This document shows, piece by piece, positions 53,636 through 62,794 of a stretch of DNA of 64,000 bases. The position numbers and the translations under genes are program-made. Positions within the stretch are counted from its first letter, which is position 1. Each line of letters starts with the position of its first letter. The stretch is from positions 62,001 through 126,000 of the forward strand of contig NZ_BPMK01000012.1 in NCBI RefSeq assembly GCF_019656455.1. Reading direction: 5' to 3'. The notes beneath the pieces are model-generated. The model made no database searches. It was not told where the DNA came from and saw only the letters and a program-made list of their open reading frames with translations. Source of the DNA: Noviherbaspirillum aridicola. Its GTDB lineage: Bacteria; Pseudomonadota; Gammaproteobacteria; Burkholderiales; Burkholderiaceae_D.

Positions 53636-54892
53636 TCAATGAAGTCCCGTGCGCCGCGCGTTGCCGATGATAAAACCGCTCGCCGGCATGGCGGGCATGC
53701 GGCCGAGGTCGACCCGCAGGTCTTGCCGCGGCACCTCGTAACGGACCTCGTGCAGCAGCAATCTCACCGCGGTCTTGACCAGCTCGATCGTGATCCATTC
53801 CCCGGGGCAGCGATGACCGTGGAAAAAATCGCCCGCGCCCTGCGGTATCAGGCTGTGGGCGCTTCCTTTCCATTGCGCGAATCGCTCCGGCATGAAGGCA
53901 AAGGGTTCCTCCCACAGCCTGCCGTCGTGATTGGTGCCGTACAGGTCGAGCAGCACCCAGGTTCCCTTTTCGAAATGCATGCCGCGCCAGTCGAAGGCCT
54001 TGTCCACGATGCCGCCGACCGCCGGGAAGAACGGATAGTAGCGCCGCACTTCCTGCACGAACATGTCGAGATAGTCTTCATCCCCGCCGAGCAGGCGCCG
54101 CCGGCAGGCCGGAAACGCATGCAGCGCGAGCGCGGCAAAGACGATGTAGCGCGCCACGGCCACCGTCGGCCGCAGCAGGTTGATCAGTTCGATCGCCGCG
54201 GTCTTGCTGTCGAGCACCCGGCCGTCGCTGCCGGCGAAGCGGGCGATGGCCTCCGCCGGACTGCCGGGGGCGAGGCGCAGGCCGCCGTTCCGCACGGCGT
54301 CGATGACGCCGCGAGCCCAGCGCTCGGTCCTCGCCCGGCGCAGCATGCCGCGCCAGTTGCGCGGTCCGACGGCGCCGGCGCCGTCGATCATGGCGGAGAA
54401 CTCCGCGGTGCGCCGTGACGCCTCGCGCTCCGTCAGCGTCAGCCCGGACCACGCGCACACCGCGCGGCACAGCACGGCTTCCGCTTCTTCCAGCAGCACG
54501 ACCTGCGGCAGACTTTCCCAGCGCCGGAAGCGCGCGCGCCAATGTGCGGCGCTGAGCTGCATCAGCCGCTCCATCGCGTCCCTGGTCATGAACGACATGA
54601 ACAGCTGCTTGCGCAGCAGATGCTCCGCCCCCTCCTGCAGCTGCACGCTGCCCACGTCCTGCAACAGCCGCAGCGCCGTCGGCGGCATCGCATGCTTGCG
54701 CACGAAGCGGCCCGGCGCATAGAACACGCTGGCGGCCTCCTCGCCCATCATGCATATCGCCGGGCTCATCATCAGCCGCGTCTGAAAGATGTCGGAGTCG
54801 AGGCTTTCGCAGCGGCGGGAGATATAACGGTAACCCTCGGAGAGCAGGGACAGGGTTGCGTCGGCAACGGGTTCGCGTGGAATCGGGTACAT
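53636..54892 (-). CDS. Cytochrome P450 CYP152-family fatty-acid peroxygenase
   Basis: This 418-residue haem enzyme has the CYP152 features almost at the numbering of P450 BSbeta: Gln84 (LQDVGSVQLQEG), Arg241-Pro242 (LLRPTVAVARYI) that binds the substrate carboxylate, and the haem-ligand Cys362 in HGHRCPGEWITIEL. CYP152 enzymes use hydrogen peroxide to hydroxylate fatty acids at the alpha or beta carbon; the alkene-forming OleT has His at the Gln84 position. Hydroxylation is therefore predicted. It starts at 54892 (the longer frame to 54964 is not conserved). Confidence 0.93.
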   Translation of the reverse strand: MYPIPREPVADATLSLLSEGYRYISRRCESLDSDIFQTRLMMSPAICMMGEEAASVFYAPGRFVRKHAMPPTALRLLQDVGSVQLQEGAEHLLRKQLFMSFMTRDAMERLMQLSAAHWRARFRRWESLPQVVLLEEAEAVLCRAVCAWSGLTLTEREASRRTAEFSAMIDGAGAVGPRNWRGMLRRARTERWARGVIDAVRNGGLRLAPGSPAEAIARFAGSDGRVLDSKTAAIELINLLRPTVAVARYIVFAALALHAFPACRRRLLGGDEDYLDMFVQEVRRYYPFFPAVGGIVDKAFDWRGMHFEKGTWVLLDLYGTNHDGRLWEEPFAFMPERFAQWKGSAHSLIPQGAGDFFHGHRCPGEWITIELVKTAVRLLLHEVRYEVPRQDLRVDLGRMPAMPASGFIIGNARRTGLH

Positions 54893-55102
54893 GGCGGCAT
54901 CGGCAGGCGGAAGAGACCGATGCGCATGCACGCACAGTGCCAGCGGCTGGAACGGATGTTGCACGCGAGGCGGGCTGGCGTGCCGCGCCGGCGAGAGCGC
55001 CGCCTCGGCACGGCATTTGTTTCGCAGCGGCGTAAATATTGCAGTCCCTCCGCGCCGCCAGGCAGCCGCGTCACCGCCCGCCGCGGCGCCTCCGGCCGCA
55101 CT

Positions 55103-55133
55103 CTTGCCGCATCACTTGCCGCATCACTTGCCG
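55103..55133. repeat. 12-bp tandem repeat
   Basis: CTTGCCGCATCA occurs twice in tandem (55103-55114, 55115-55126) and is followed by a partial copy (55127-55133), directly before the ribosome-binding site of the small Pro-rich gene. Confidence 0.8.
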
Positions 55134-55149
55134 ATAAGGGAGGAATCCG

Positions 55150-55353
55150 ATGTCCGTCATGCCAGAACAGCAGCAGAACCCGCCGCACTCGCCCCCTGAA
55201 GTGCCGTCCACGCCCAGCCCGCAACCCGAGATCGCGCCGATGCCGGCCGGCCCCGAGATCGAGCCGCCGCCGCCCGACGTCGCCGATCCGGGCGGGCCGT
55301 CCGGCCCCGAGATCAGTCCGGATGCGACACCGCCGGAGTATCCGACGGCGTGA
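55150..55353 (+). CDS. Small proline-rich protein
   Basis: This 67-residue protein has a strong GGGAGGA site eight bases before the ATG. It is Pro/Glu/Ser-rich (PPEVPSTPSPQPEIAPMPAGP) with no hydrophobic stretch and should be disordered and cytoplasmic. I do not recognise the family. It faces the convergent NarL-type regulator gene four bases away. Confidence 0.65.
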   Translation: MSVMPEQQQNPPHSPPEVPSTPSPQPEIAPMPAGPEIEPPPPDVADPGGPSGPEISPDATPPEYPTA

Positions 55354-55357
55354 ACGC

Positions 55358-55978
55358 TCAGAGCTGGTGCTGCACCGCGTAGCGCACCAGCTCCGCGGTG
55401 CTGTCGAGCTGCATCTTCTCGAGGATGTTCTTCTTGTGGGTGCTGACGGTCTTGGCGCTCAGGTGCAGCCGCGCGGCGATCTCGCCGGTGCTCATGCCGC
55501 CGACGATCAGCTGGAAGATTTCCCGTTCGCGCGGCGACAGCGATTCGTGCGGCGCCTGCTCCGCCGCGCCCTCGAGCACGATCTTGCTCGCCACCGCCGG
55601 GTCGACATGGCGGCCGCCGGCGGCGACGATGCGGATGACTTCGATGAGCCGCTCGGGGTCGCTGTCCTTGGTCAGGTAGCCGCTGGCGCCCGCCCTGAGC
55701 GCGGCCGCCGCGATACGGCCGACATTGTGCATGCTCAGCACCAGCACCGGCAGCCGCGGCCTGGCCTGCTTCAGCGCCCGGATCAGCTCGGTGCCGTTCA
55801 CGCCGGGCATGGTCAGGTCGAGCATCACCACATCGCACGCCAGGCCCTCGATCTGCTTCAGCACGTCGCCGCCGTCCACCGCCTCGGCCGTCACCCGCAT
55901 GTCGGGCTCGGCATCGATGATGCGGCGCACACCGGCGCGCATCATCGCATGGTCGTCCGCCACCATCACCCTGATCAT
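55358..55978 (-). CDS. NarL/LuxR-type response regulator
   Basis: This 206-residue regulator starts in the kinase stop codon (ATGA overlap), with GGAGGA upstream. Receiver domain: Asp54 in MLDLTMPG and Lys104 in YLTKDSD. C-terminal LuxR-type helix-turn-helix: LSPREREIFQLIVGGMSTGEIAARLHLSAKTVSTH. The adjacent kinase is its partner. Targets unknown. Confidence 0.96.
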   Translation of the reverse strand: MIRVMVADDHAMMRAGVRRIIDAEPDMRVTAEAVDGGDVLKQIEGLACDVVMLDLTMPGVNGTELIRALKQARPRLPVLVLSMHNVGRIAAAALRAGASGYLTKDSDPERLIEVIRIVAAGGRHVDPAVASKIVLEGAAEQAPHESLSPREREIFQLIVGGMSTGEIAARLHLSAKTVSTHKKNILEKMQLDSTAELVRYAVQHQL

Positions 55979-58047
55979 GCCTGTTCCTCCACTTCCGTCG
56001 CATCGGGAATCCCGAGCCGCACGCGCACGCCCTCGCCCGGTGCGCTGACCACCGTCAATTCGCCATGCATCATCGCCGCACGCTCGCGCATCCCGGCCAG
56101 GCCCCAGGAACCCTTGCGCACATCCTCCGCGCGGAATCCCGTGCCGTCGTCCCGCACTTCCAGCCACAGCATGCCCGCGCCGCGCGACAGGACGACATCG
56201 ATGCGGCCGGCGCCCGCATGGCGCGCCGCGTTCGTCATGGATTCCTGCAGCACGCGGAACACGCCGGTGGCCCGTTCCTCATCGAGCGAGACGTCGCCGG
56301 CGAGATTGCGGAAGCCGCAGGCGATGCCGAGGCTGGCACGGAACTCGTCCATCAGCCATTCGATCGCCTCGACGATGCCGATGTCGAGCACCGCGGGACG
56401 CAGTTCGCTCGCAATGTCGCGCACGATGCGCAGGATGTCGTCGATCGCGGCGCGCATCTGCTCCACTCCCTCGCGCAGCGCCGCCGGATGCGTGGCGACG
56501 GTCCGCGGCAGCATCATCACGTCCATGCGCAGCACCGTCAGCCGCTGGCCGAGTTCGTCGTGGATCTCGCGCGCGATCCGCTTGCGCTCTTCATCCTTGA
56601 TCGCGGTCTGGTGGGCCGACAGTTGCTGCAGTCTGGCGCGCGCCTGCTGCAGGTTTTCCTCGTGCCGCTTGCTGCGGGTGATGTTGAAGATGACACCGTC
56701 CCACACCACGCCCAGCCTGCCGGCGGCACGCGGCCGCGCCCGCAGGTTGATCCATTTCTCCTCGCCGTCCGGGCCGGTGAGCAGCCTGCCCTCCCAGTTC
56801 CAGTCCTGCATGCCGTTGAGCGAGCAAGCCATGGTTTCACGGAATCCGTAGCCGTGCGCCGGGTGGATCAGGCCGAAGAACGCGTCGCTGTCGGCGACGA
56901 TGCGCTCGGCGCTGATGCCGCACACTTCCTGCGCGCGCTCGCTGACGAACACGAAGCTGCCGCCCTGCGGCGCGGCGCGCAGCTGGAAGGCCATGCCGGG
57001 AATATTGGCGGCGCTCGCGGCGAAGCGCAGCTCGCTCTCGCGCAAGCGGTGCAGGGTCTGCGCCTGCCGCAGCCAGGCGGCGGAAATGCCGCCGCCGAAC
57101 AGGGCGATGAGCAGGGTCGCCAGGGCGGCCTCGCGCATTTCCCCCGCATGCATCGCATCGAGAGGCGCCAGGATGTCCTGTTCGGCCACGCCGACGATGG
57201 CGACCAGCGGATAGTCCTGCAGGCGCCGGTAACTGAAGTGGCGGCGCACGCCATCGAGCGGCGTTGGACCGACATGGGTGCCGCGGGCGCGCTCATGCAG
57301 CATGCGCAGTATCGGCGTATCGCTGACGTCCGCGCCGGCGCTGATGGACTCGCCGCGGCGCCGCACCCGCAGCGTGCCGTCCAGTCCGGCGAGCGCGAGC
57401 ACGTCGCCCTCGCGCAGCGAGGCATCGCGGTAGAAGCCGGTAAAGCGGGAAGGCTCGGCATGCAGGGCGACGACGCCGGCGAAGCTGCCGTCGCCATCGT
57501 TGATGCGGCGGGTGAAAGCGATCGTGAGGCGGCCGTCGCCGTGGATGGCAACCGGGCGACTGATCTGCAGCTCCAACCTTGCGTCGGTTGCATGCACGCG
57601 GAAATATTCCGCCTCGCCCGCCGCCATTCCGATGCGGTGCCGGTGGCTGCTTTGCACTACGCGGCCGTGGCCGTCGATGATCTCGACCGCGGCGAACACG
57701 GCCGGGTCGAGCAGACGCGCGCGCAGCATGGCGTCGATGTCGGTCCGTGCGCCGTGCTGCGCGTAGCCCTGCCCGACGAGGCGGCTCCCGGCCTCGGCCA
57801 TGTTGATCACATGCGTGACGTAGCCCTCGAAGGCCGCCGCGAGGTTGTCGTTGCGCTGCCGGGCATGCGCGAAGGCCTGCAGCCGCTCGCGTTCGAACTT
57901 GTGCAGCAGGCCTTGCCATATCAGTGCGATCAGCAGTGCGCAGCAGCATGCGACCGCGATCGGCAGCCGCCAGTCCCTGATCTGAAGAGAGGTGTGATAT
58001 CTGCGGAACATGCTTGTCAGGGCAGCAAGGACGCGGCGCGAGAACAT
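55975..58047 (-). CDS. PAS-domain NarX-type sensor histidine kinase
   Basis: This 690-residue kinase has a first membrane helix (~29-48), a large periplasmic Cache-like sensor (~65-300), a second helix (~315-333), a PAS/PAC domain (~345-475), and a HisKA_3 module with AREIHDELGQRL, followed by a HATPase domain (DDGTGF). This kinase type phosphorylates NarL-family regulators, fitting the overlapping gene downstream. Signal unknown. Confidence 0.95.
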   Translation of the reverse strand: MFSRRVLAALTSMFRRYHTSLQIRDWRLPIAVACCCALLIALIWQGLLHKFERERLQAFAHARQRNDNLAAAFEGYVTHVINMAEAGSRLVGQGYAQHGARTDIDAMLRARLLDPAVFAAVEIIDGHGRVVQSSHRHRIGMAAGEAEYFRVHATDARLELQISRPVAIHGDGRLTIAFTRRINDGDGSFAGVVALHAEPSRFTGFYRDASLREGDVLALAGLDGTLRVRRRGESISAGADVSDTPILRMLHERARGTHVGPTPLDGVRRHFSYRRLQDYPLVAIVGVAEQDILAPLDAMHAGEMREAALATLLIALFGGGISAAWLRQAQTLHRLRESELRFAASAANIPGMAFQLRAAPQGGSFVFVSERAQEVCGISAERIVADSDAFFGLIHPAHGYGFRETMACSLNGMQDWNWEGRLLTGPDGEEKWINLRARPRAAGRLGVVWDGVIFNITRSKRHEENLQQARARLQQLSAHQTAIKDEERKRIAREIHDELGQRLTVLRMDVMMLPRTVATHPAALREGVEQMRAAIDDILRIVRDIASELRPAVLDIGIVEAIEWLMDEFRASLGIACGFRNLAGDVSLDEERATGVFRVLQESMTNAARHAGAGRIDVVLSRGAGMLWLEVRDDGTGFRAEDVRKGSWGLAGMRERAAMMHGELTVVSAPGEGVRVRLGIPDATEVEEQA

Positions 58048-58199
58048 GTTTTCCCGACCTGCGCCATCGGATTTTTCCTAGTACGCGACATGAGGACGTC
58101 TGATTCACGGCCGACGCCGGATGCACTACCCTCGCGATGAGCCCTGCGCCTGCCGGTCAGGGCGCGGATACAACCAGTCAGCATGACAAAGGAAGCTTG

Positions 58200-58706
58200 A
58201 TGCAACAAGCCAGCCCCCCGGCCAAAGCCGACCCGGCGCACGCGCACGAATATCTGTCGTTCAGGATCGGCCGTGAAGAATACGGAATTCATATTTTGCA
58301 AGTGCAGGAACTGCGCGGCTATGAAAAAGTGACCAGGATCGCGGGCGCGCCCGACTACCTGCAGGGCGTCATCAACCTGCGCGGCATCATCGTTCCCATC
58401 ATCGACCTGCGCATCAGGCTCGGCGAGGCCAGCCCCGTCTACGACCAGTTCACCGTCGTCATCATCCTCAGCCTGCCCGGGCGCGTCGTCGGCATGGTGG
58501 TCGACAGCGTGTCGGACGTGGTGAGCCTGACAAGCGAACAGATCAGGCCGGCGCCCGCCATGAGCGGCGCATTCAGTACCGAGCACCTGATCGGTCTTGG
58601 CACCCTGGATGAACGCATGGTGATCCTGGTGGATATCGAAAAAATGCTGTCCGGCGAAGAAGCCGGATGGATTGACAGCGCATCGGCGCTGAAAGTTGCC
58701 GCGTGA
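58200..58706 (+). CDS. cheW: CheW-type chemotaxis coupling protein
   Basis: This 168-residue CheW starts at 58200 after AAAGGAAG. It has [25 protein letters not shown], the NLRG motif in [16 protein letters not shown], and [14 protein letters not shown]. It is a more canonical CheW than the one at 30.1 kb. The chemoreceptor gene follows after 28 bases. Confidence 0.95.
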   Translation: MQQASPPAKADPAHAHEYLSFRIGREEYGIHILQVQELRGYEKVTRIAGAPDYLQGVINLRGIIVPIIDLRIRLGEASPVYDQFTVVIILSLPGRVVGMVVDSVSDVVSLTSEQIRPAPAMSGAFSTEHLIGLGTLDERMVILVDIEKMLSGEEAGWIDSASALKVAA

Positions 58707-58734
58707 AAGCGGTTCGCACATTGAGAGCACAAGC

Positions 58735-60507
58735 ATGAAGATGGCAAACATGAAAGTGGGTACCCGGCTCGCCTGCGGGTTCGGGCTGGTAATCGTTCTG
58801 ATGCTGGTGGTGACCTGGGTCGGCATCGGCAGCATGAGCCGGATGCAGGGCCGCATCGACGAGATCACCGGGGTCAACAACGTCCAGCTCCGGCTGGTCA
58901 CGCAGATGCGCGCGACCGTCACCGACCGCATGATCGCGATCCGCAACATCGCGCTGCTGACCGACGCCGCGGCGATGGCGCAGGAAGCCGATCGCATGAA
59001 GGCGCAGCAGGCGAAATACGACGAGGCCGAGCGGGAACTGGCCGCAATGTTCGCCGGCGAGAACGGCAGCCAGCAGGAGCGGCAGTTGCTGGCCAAGGTG
59101 AAGGAAGTCGAGGCGCGCATCGCGCCGATGCTCGCGAAGGGCATGGAACTCGGCCTGGCCAATCAGCTGGAAGAGGCGACGCGCTACCTGATGAACGACG
59201 TGCGTCCGGTGCAGCGCCAGTGGATGGAAGCGCTGACCGAGCTGATGGACCTGGAGACGCGGCTCAACGATGAAGCGGTCAAGGCCGCGAGCGATGCCTA
59301 CGCCACCGCGCGCGCGCTGATGCTGGCGCTCGGCGCCGTCGCACTCGCCGCGGCGGTCATGGCGGCGTTCGTGATCACCCGCGGCCTGGTGCGTCGTCTC
59401 GGCGGCGAGCCGGACTATGCGGCCGAGATCGCGGCCCGCATCGCCGCCGGCGATCTGACGGTGCAGGTCGAGACGCGCAGCGGCGACACCTCGAGCCTGC
59501 TGTACGCGATGAAGGGCATGCGCGACAGCCTGGCCGGCATCGTCGCCGACGTGCGCCAGGGTACCGACGCCATCTCCACCGCCTCGGGCGAGATCGCCGC
59601 CGGCAACCAGGACCTGTCTTCCCGCACCGAAGAGCAGGCCAGCTCGCTGGAAGAAACCGCGTCCTCGATGGAAGAGCTCACCTCGACCGTGCGCCAGAAC
59701 GCGGACAATGCGCGCCAGGCCAACCAGCTCGCTATCTCCGCTTCGGAAGTGGCCACCCGAGGCGGCAGCGTGGTGTCGCAGGTGGTGGGTACCATGGGCG
59801 CGATCAACGATTCGGCGCGCAAGGTGGTGGACATCATCTCGGTGATCGACGGCATCGCCTTCCAGACCAACATCCTGGCCCTGAATGCGGCGGTGGAAGC
59901 GGCGCGTGCCGGCGAACAGGGCCGGGGCTTCGCGGTCGTGGCGTCCGAAGTGCGCACCCTCGCCCAGCGCTCCGCCGCCGCGGCGAAGGAGATCAAGGCC
60001 CTGATCGGCGATTCGGTCGAAAAGGTCGACGCCGGCGCGCGCCTGGTGGATGAAGCCGGTGCGACGATGAACGAGATCGTCGACAGCGTCAGGCGCGTGA
60101 CCGACATCATGGGCGAGATCATGGCCGCCAGCGACGAGCAGAGCGCGGGCATCGAACAGATCAACCAGGCCATCGCGCAGATGGACCAGGTCACGCAGCA
60201 GAACGCCTCGCTGGTGGAAGAGGCGAGCGCCGCCTCGGAGGCGATGCAGGACCAGGCCCGCAAGCTGGGCCAGGCGGTCGGCATCTTCCGCCTGCAGGCG
60301 GCGGCGGTACAGGGCCTGGCCGCCGCGCCGCGCCCTCAGACCGTGGCGCACCCCGCGCCCGCTGCAACCCTGGCACCCGCCGCACGCGCTTCACGCGCCC
60401 TGGCGCCCGCCGCGCGCAAGCCGGCGTCCGCAAAGGCCCCTGCCGTGCCGGCCCAGGCGCGCGCGCGCGTGCCCGTCACGGCCGGCGACGACTGGGAAGA
60501 ATTCTGA
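58735..60507 (+). CDS. Methyl-accepting chemotaxis protein
   Basis: This 590-residue receptor has two membrane helices around a periplasmic four-helix bundle (~30-190), HAMP and a signalling domain ([20 protein letters not shown]). A Pro/Ala-rich linker leads to the terminal DDWEEF pentapeptide. It forms an operon with the preceding cheW and ends at a strong terminator. Confidence 0.95.
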   Translation: MKMANMKVGTRLACGFGLVIVLMLVVTWVGIGSMSRMQGRIDEITGVNNVQLRLVTQMRATVTDRMIAIRNIALLTDAAAMAQEADRMKAQQAKYDEAERELAAMFAGENGSQQERQLLAKVKEVEARIAPMLAKGMELGLANQLEEATRYLMNDVRPVQRQWMEALTELMDLETRLNDEAVKAASDAYATARALMLALGAVALAAAVMAAFVITRGLVRRLGGEPDYAAEIAARIAAGDLTVQVETRSGDTSSLLYAMKGMRDSLAGIVADVRQGTDAISTASGEIAAGNQDLSSRTEEQASSLEETASSMEELTSTVRQNADNARQANQLAISASEVATRGGSVVSQVVGTMGAINDSARKVVDIISVIDGIAFQTNILALNAAVEAARAGEQGRGFAVVASEVRTLAQRSAAAAKEIKALIGDSVEKVDAGARLVDEAGATMNEIVDSVRRVTDIMGEIMAASDEQSAGIEQINQAIAQMDQVTQQNASLVEEASAASEAMQDQARKLGQAVGIFRLQAAAVQGLAAAPRPQTVAHPAPAATLAPAARASRALAPAARKPASAKAPAVPAQARARVPVTAGDDWEEF

Positions 60508-60874
60508 CCCTCCCGCCCGCCAACCGCCCGCCGCGCGCCCGCCGCCCGGCGGGCTTTTTTACCTGGGCGCATGGTTTTTGCGCCGACTTTGGGGGCTTGC
60601 GCCTCCTCAAGCTTTCCGCGCCGCGAGCTCTTGCGCTTGAGTGAACACTTGCCAAGCTGATCCTCATCAACAGGCAGCATCTGGCCGGCTTTCGAATCCG
60701 CCCCCCCGCATCCGCTGCCTAAAAAAAGAAGGCGCAGGCGGCCGTCGGCCGCAGCGCTTCGCACATCCACTCCGGACTACTCCCGGCACAGCCACCGCGC
60801 TGATCCGGCCATCCTGCCGCGGCCCCGATACGCGGCACTTGCAACCACAACCGTCTTGCGCGCGAGGAGCAGCC
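60508..60874. other. Intergenic region with terminator
   Basis: This 367-base spacer starts with the chemoreceptor terminator (60537-60560). A second small stem (GGCGCA/TGCGCC) lies near 60565-60585. The rest, up to the ribosome-binding site GAGGAG before 60875, is GC-rich with no supported gene. Confidence 0.45.
60537..60560 (+). terminator. Rho-independent terminator of the cheW-chemoreceptor operon
   Basis: A 7-bp GC stem (GCCCGCC/GGCGGGC) with a four-base loop is followed directly by six T, 30 bases after the stop codon. Confidence 0.9.
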
Positions 60875-62467
60875 ATGTCTTCTTTTTGTGAACATTCCCG
60901 CCCGGGCCCCGAAGCCATTGAATGCCGGGTGCCGCCTTCGCCCGAGGCGCAGAAACGCATCGACGCCAGCCGCCGGCGCCTGGAAGCCGGCATGGCCCTG
61001 CCGGAAAAGCCGACCGCCGATCAGCTCGACCTGAAGACGCTGGCGCTCATCCTCGCCCGTCCGCCCGCCACGCGCGCCAACACGCTCACCATCACCCGCT
61101 CGGAGCGCGCGCCGGTGACCGGCTCGCGCAAGGTGATCGTGTTGCTGGTCGATTTCCCGGACAAGCCCGGCACGCGTTCGAAAGAGAGCATCCATGAGCT
61201 GCTGTTCTCGCGCGGGACCTTCGCCAGCGGCAGCATGCGCGATTATTACGCCGAAGTCTCCGGCAACCGGCTCGACGTCAGCGGCGAGGTTCACGGGTGG
61301 CTGCGCGCGCCCCAGCCCAAGTCCTATTACACCAACGGCGACTACGGCTTCGCCGCCTATCCGCGCAATGCGCAGAAGCTGGTCGAGGACGTGCTCGACC
61401 TCGCCGACGGCGTGGTCGACTTCGCGCCCTTCGACAACGACGGCAACGGCGTGGTCGAGGCGCTGGTCGTGATCGCCGCCGGCAGCGGCGCGGAGCAGAC
61501 GCTCAAGATCGACGATCTCTGGTCGCACAAGTGGTCGATCACGCCGAAGACGGTCGACGGCAAGCGCGTGACCGCCTACTTCATGGCACCGGAGGACGGC
61601 AAGGTCGGCGTGATGGCGCACGAACTCGGCCACCTCCTGCTCGGCATGCCCGACCTGTACGACATCGACTACGGCTCCCGCGGCACCGGCAGCTGGGACC
61701 TGATGGCGGCCGGCAGCTGGAACAACAATGGCGACACCCCGGCCCATCCCTGCGCCTGGGTCAAGTCGAAAGTGGGCTGGGCGAACATCGATACCGTGTT
61801 CGATGCGGAACGAGATATCGCGCTGCCGCCGTACGCCACCAGCAACAGCGTCGTCCGCGTCTCCGTCGGCAGCGCCGACGGCAAGCAGTACTTCCTGCTG
61901 TCGAACCGGCGCAAGCTCGGCTTCGATGCGCACATCCCGGGCGAAGGCCTGCTCATCGAGCACGTCGACGAGAACCAGCAGAACAACACCGACGAGAACC
62001 ACTACCTGGTCGACATCGAACAATGCGACGGCCTGCGCCAGCTCAATCTCAACCAGAACGCGGGCGACGCCGGCGACGCCTGGCCCGCCGGCGGGCAGAG
62101 CGCGTTCAACGCCGGCACGACGCCATCGAGCAAGACCTATGACGGCGCCGATTCGCGCGTCGACATCTCGGCCATTGCCAGCGCCGGGACCGGCATCACC
62201 GCGCGCGTCAGGGCGGGCAGCGATGCCGGCGGTGGCGGTGGCGGTTTCGTCTGGCACAACGACAGGACGGTGACCCAGGCATTCGCATCCGCCGACGCAG
62301 GCAATGCCTGGGTCAACCTGGCAGGACTGGGATGGCGACGCGTCAGCCCAGGAGCGGCCGATGGCATCACGAACCTGTTCGCGATGCTGTGCGAGGCGCT
62401 CGCAAACGGCCGCAAGGCCCACGTGTATGCGGACGCGTCGGCAGTGACCATCGCATACCTCGACTAA
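60875..62467 (+). CDS. M6-family (immune inhibitor A-like) metalloprotease with a C-terminal domain of unknown type
   Basis: This 530-residue protein starts at 60875 with GAGGAG upstream. Its catalytic core has the M6 motif: His249 and Glu250 in MAHELGHLLLGMPD, preceded by VIVLLVDFPD and YYAEVSGNRLDVSGEVHGW. Before it, the N-terminus is soluble and has no signal peptide, whereas known M6 proteases are secreted. A Gly run (GGGGGG) leads to a last ~70-residue domain with FASADAGNAWVNLAGLGW and DGITNLF. That domain recurs in the two following genes. Confidence 0.9.
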   Translation: MSSFCEHSRPGPEAIECRVPPSPEAQKRIDASRRRLEAGMALPEKPTADQLDLKTLALILARPPATRANTLTITRSERAPVTGSRKVIVLLVDFPDKPGTRSKESIHELLFSRGTFASGSMRDYYAEVSGNRLDVSGEVHGWLRAPQPKSYYTNGDYGFAAYPRNAQKLVEDVLDLADGVVDFAPFDNDGNGVVEALVVIAAGSGAEQTLKIDDLWSHKWSITPKTVDGKRVTAYFMAPEDGKVGVMAHELGHLLLGMPDLYDIDYGSRGTGSWDLMAAGSWNNNGDTPAHPCAWVKSKVGWANIDTVFDAERDIALPPYATSNSVVRVSVGSADGKQYFLLSNRRKLGFDAHIPGEGLLIEHVDENQQNNTDENHYLVDIEQCDGLRQLNLNQNAGDAGDAWPAGGQSAFNAGTTPSSKTYDGADSRVDISAIASAGTGITARVRAGSDAGGGGGGFVWHNDRTVTQAFASADAGNAWVNLAGLGWRRVSPGAADGITNLFAMLCEALANGRKAHVYADASAVTIAYLD

Positions 62468-62501
62468 GCGTTTTAGCTGTCTTTCTTGAAGGAGTGAGAT
62501 C

Positions 62502-62728
62502 ATGGCCTGGAACAACAACATCAGCGTCTCCCAGACGTTTGCCTCCAACGACGCGCAGAATGCGTGGGTCAGCTTCCCGGGACTCGGCTGGAAGCGATCA
62601 AGACCGGCGCGACGGACGGCGTCACCAAGCTCTACATCATGTTCAACGCCGCCAAGGCGAACAACCGGACGGTCAACGTGTTCATCGACGACGCCAGCCA
62701 GCTGATCACGATCGCCTATCTGAACTGA
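62502..62728 (+). pseudogene. Stand-alone copy of the shared C-terminal domain, with a frameshift
   Basis: A good start (GAAGGAGTGAGATC before ATG) opens MAWNNNISVSQTFASNDAQN and GLGWK, matching the C-terminal domain of both flanking proteases. After the Lys codon at 62592-62594 the frame fails. Shifting back one base continues as IKTGATDGVTKLYIMF, ANNRTVNVFIDD and ITIAYLN to the TGA at 62726-62728. Restored, it would be a ~75-residue protein made of this domain only. A one-base deletion, a sequencing error, or less likely recoding explains this; no slippery heptamer is seen. Confidence 0.8.
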
Positions 62729-62794
62729 GGCGCAGTGACTGACGCGCGCCGCCCGCGCGGCGCATTCTTTCAACGCTTCAGGAGGAGCGACATC

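Noticed and set aside
62585-62600. Programmed -1 frameshift in the stand-alone domain gene
   Set aside because: The site lacks a slippery X-XXY-YYZ heptamer and a clear stimulatory stem, so a deletion or sequencing error is simpler.
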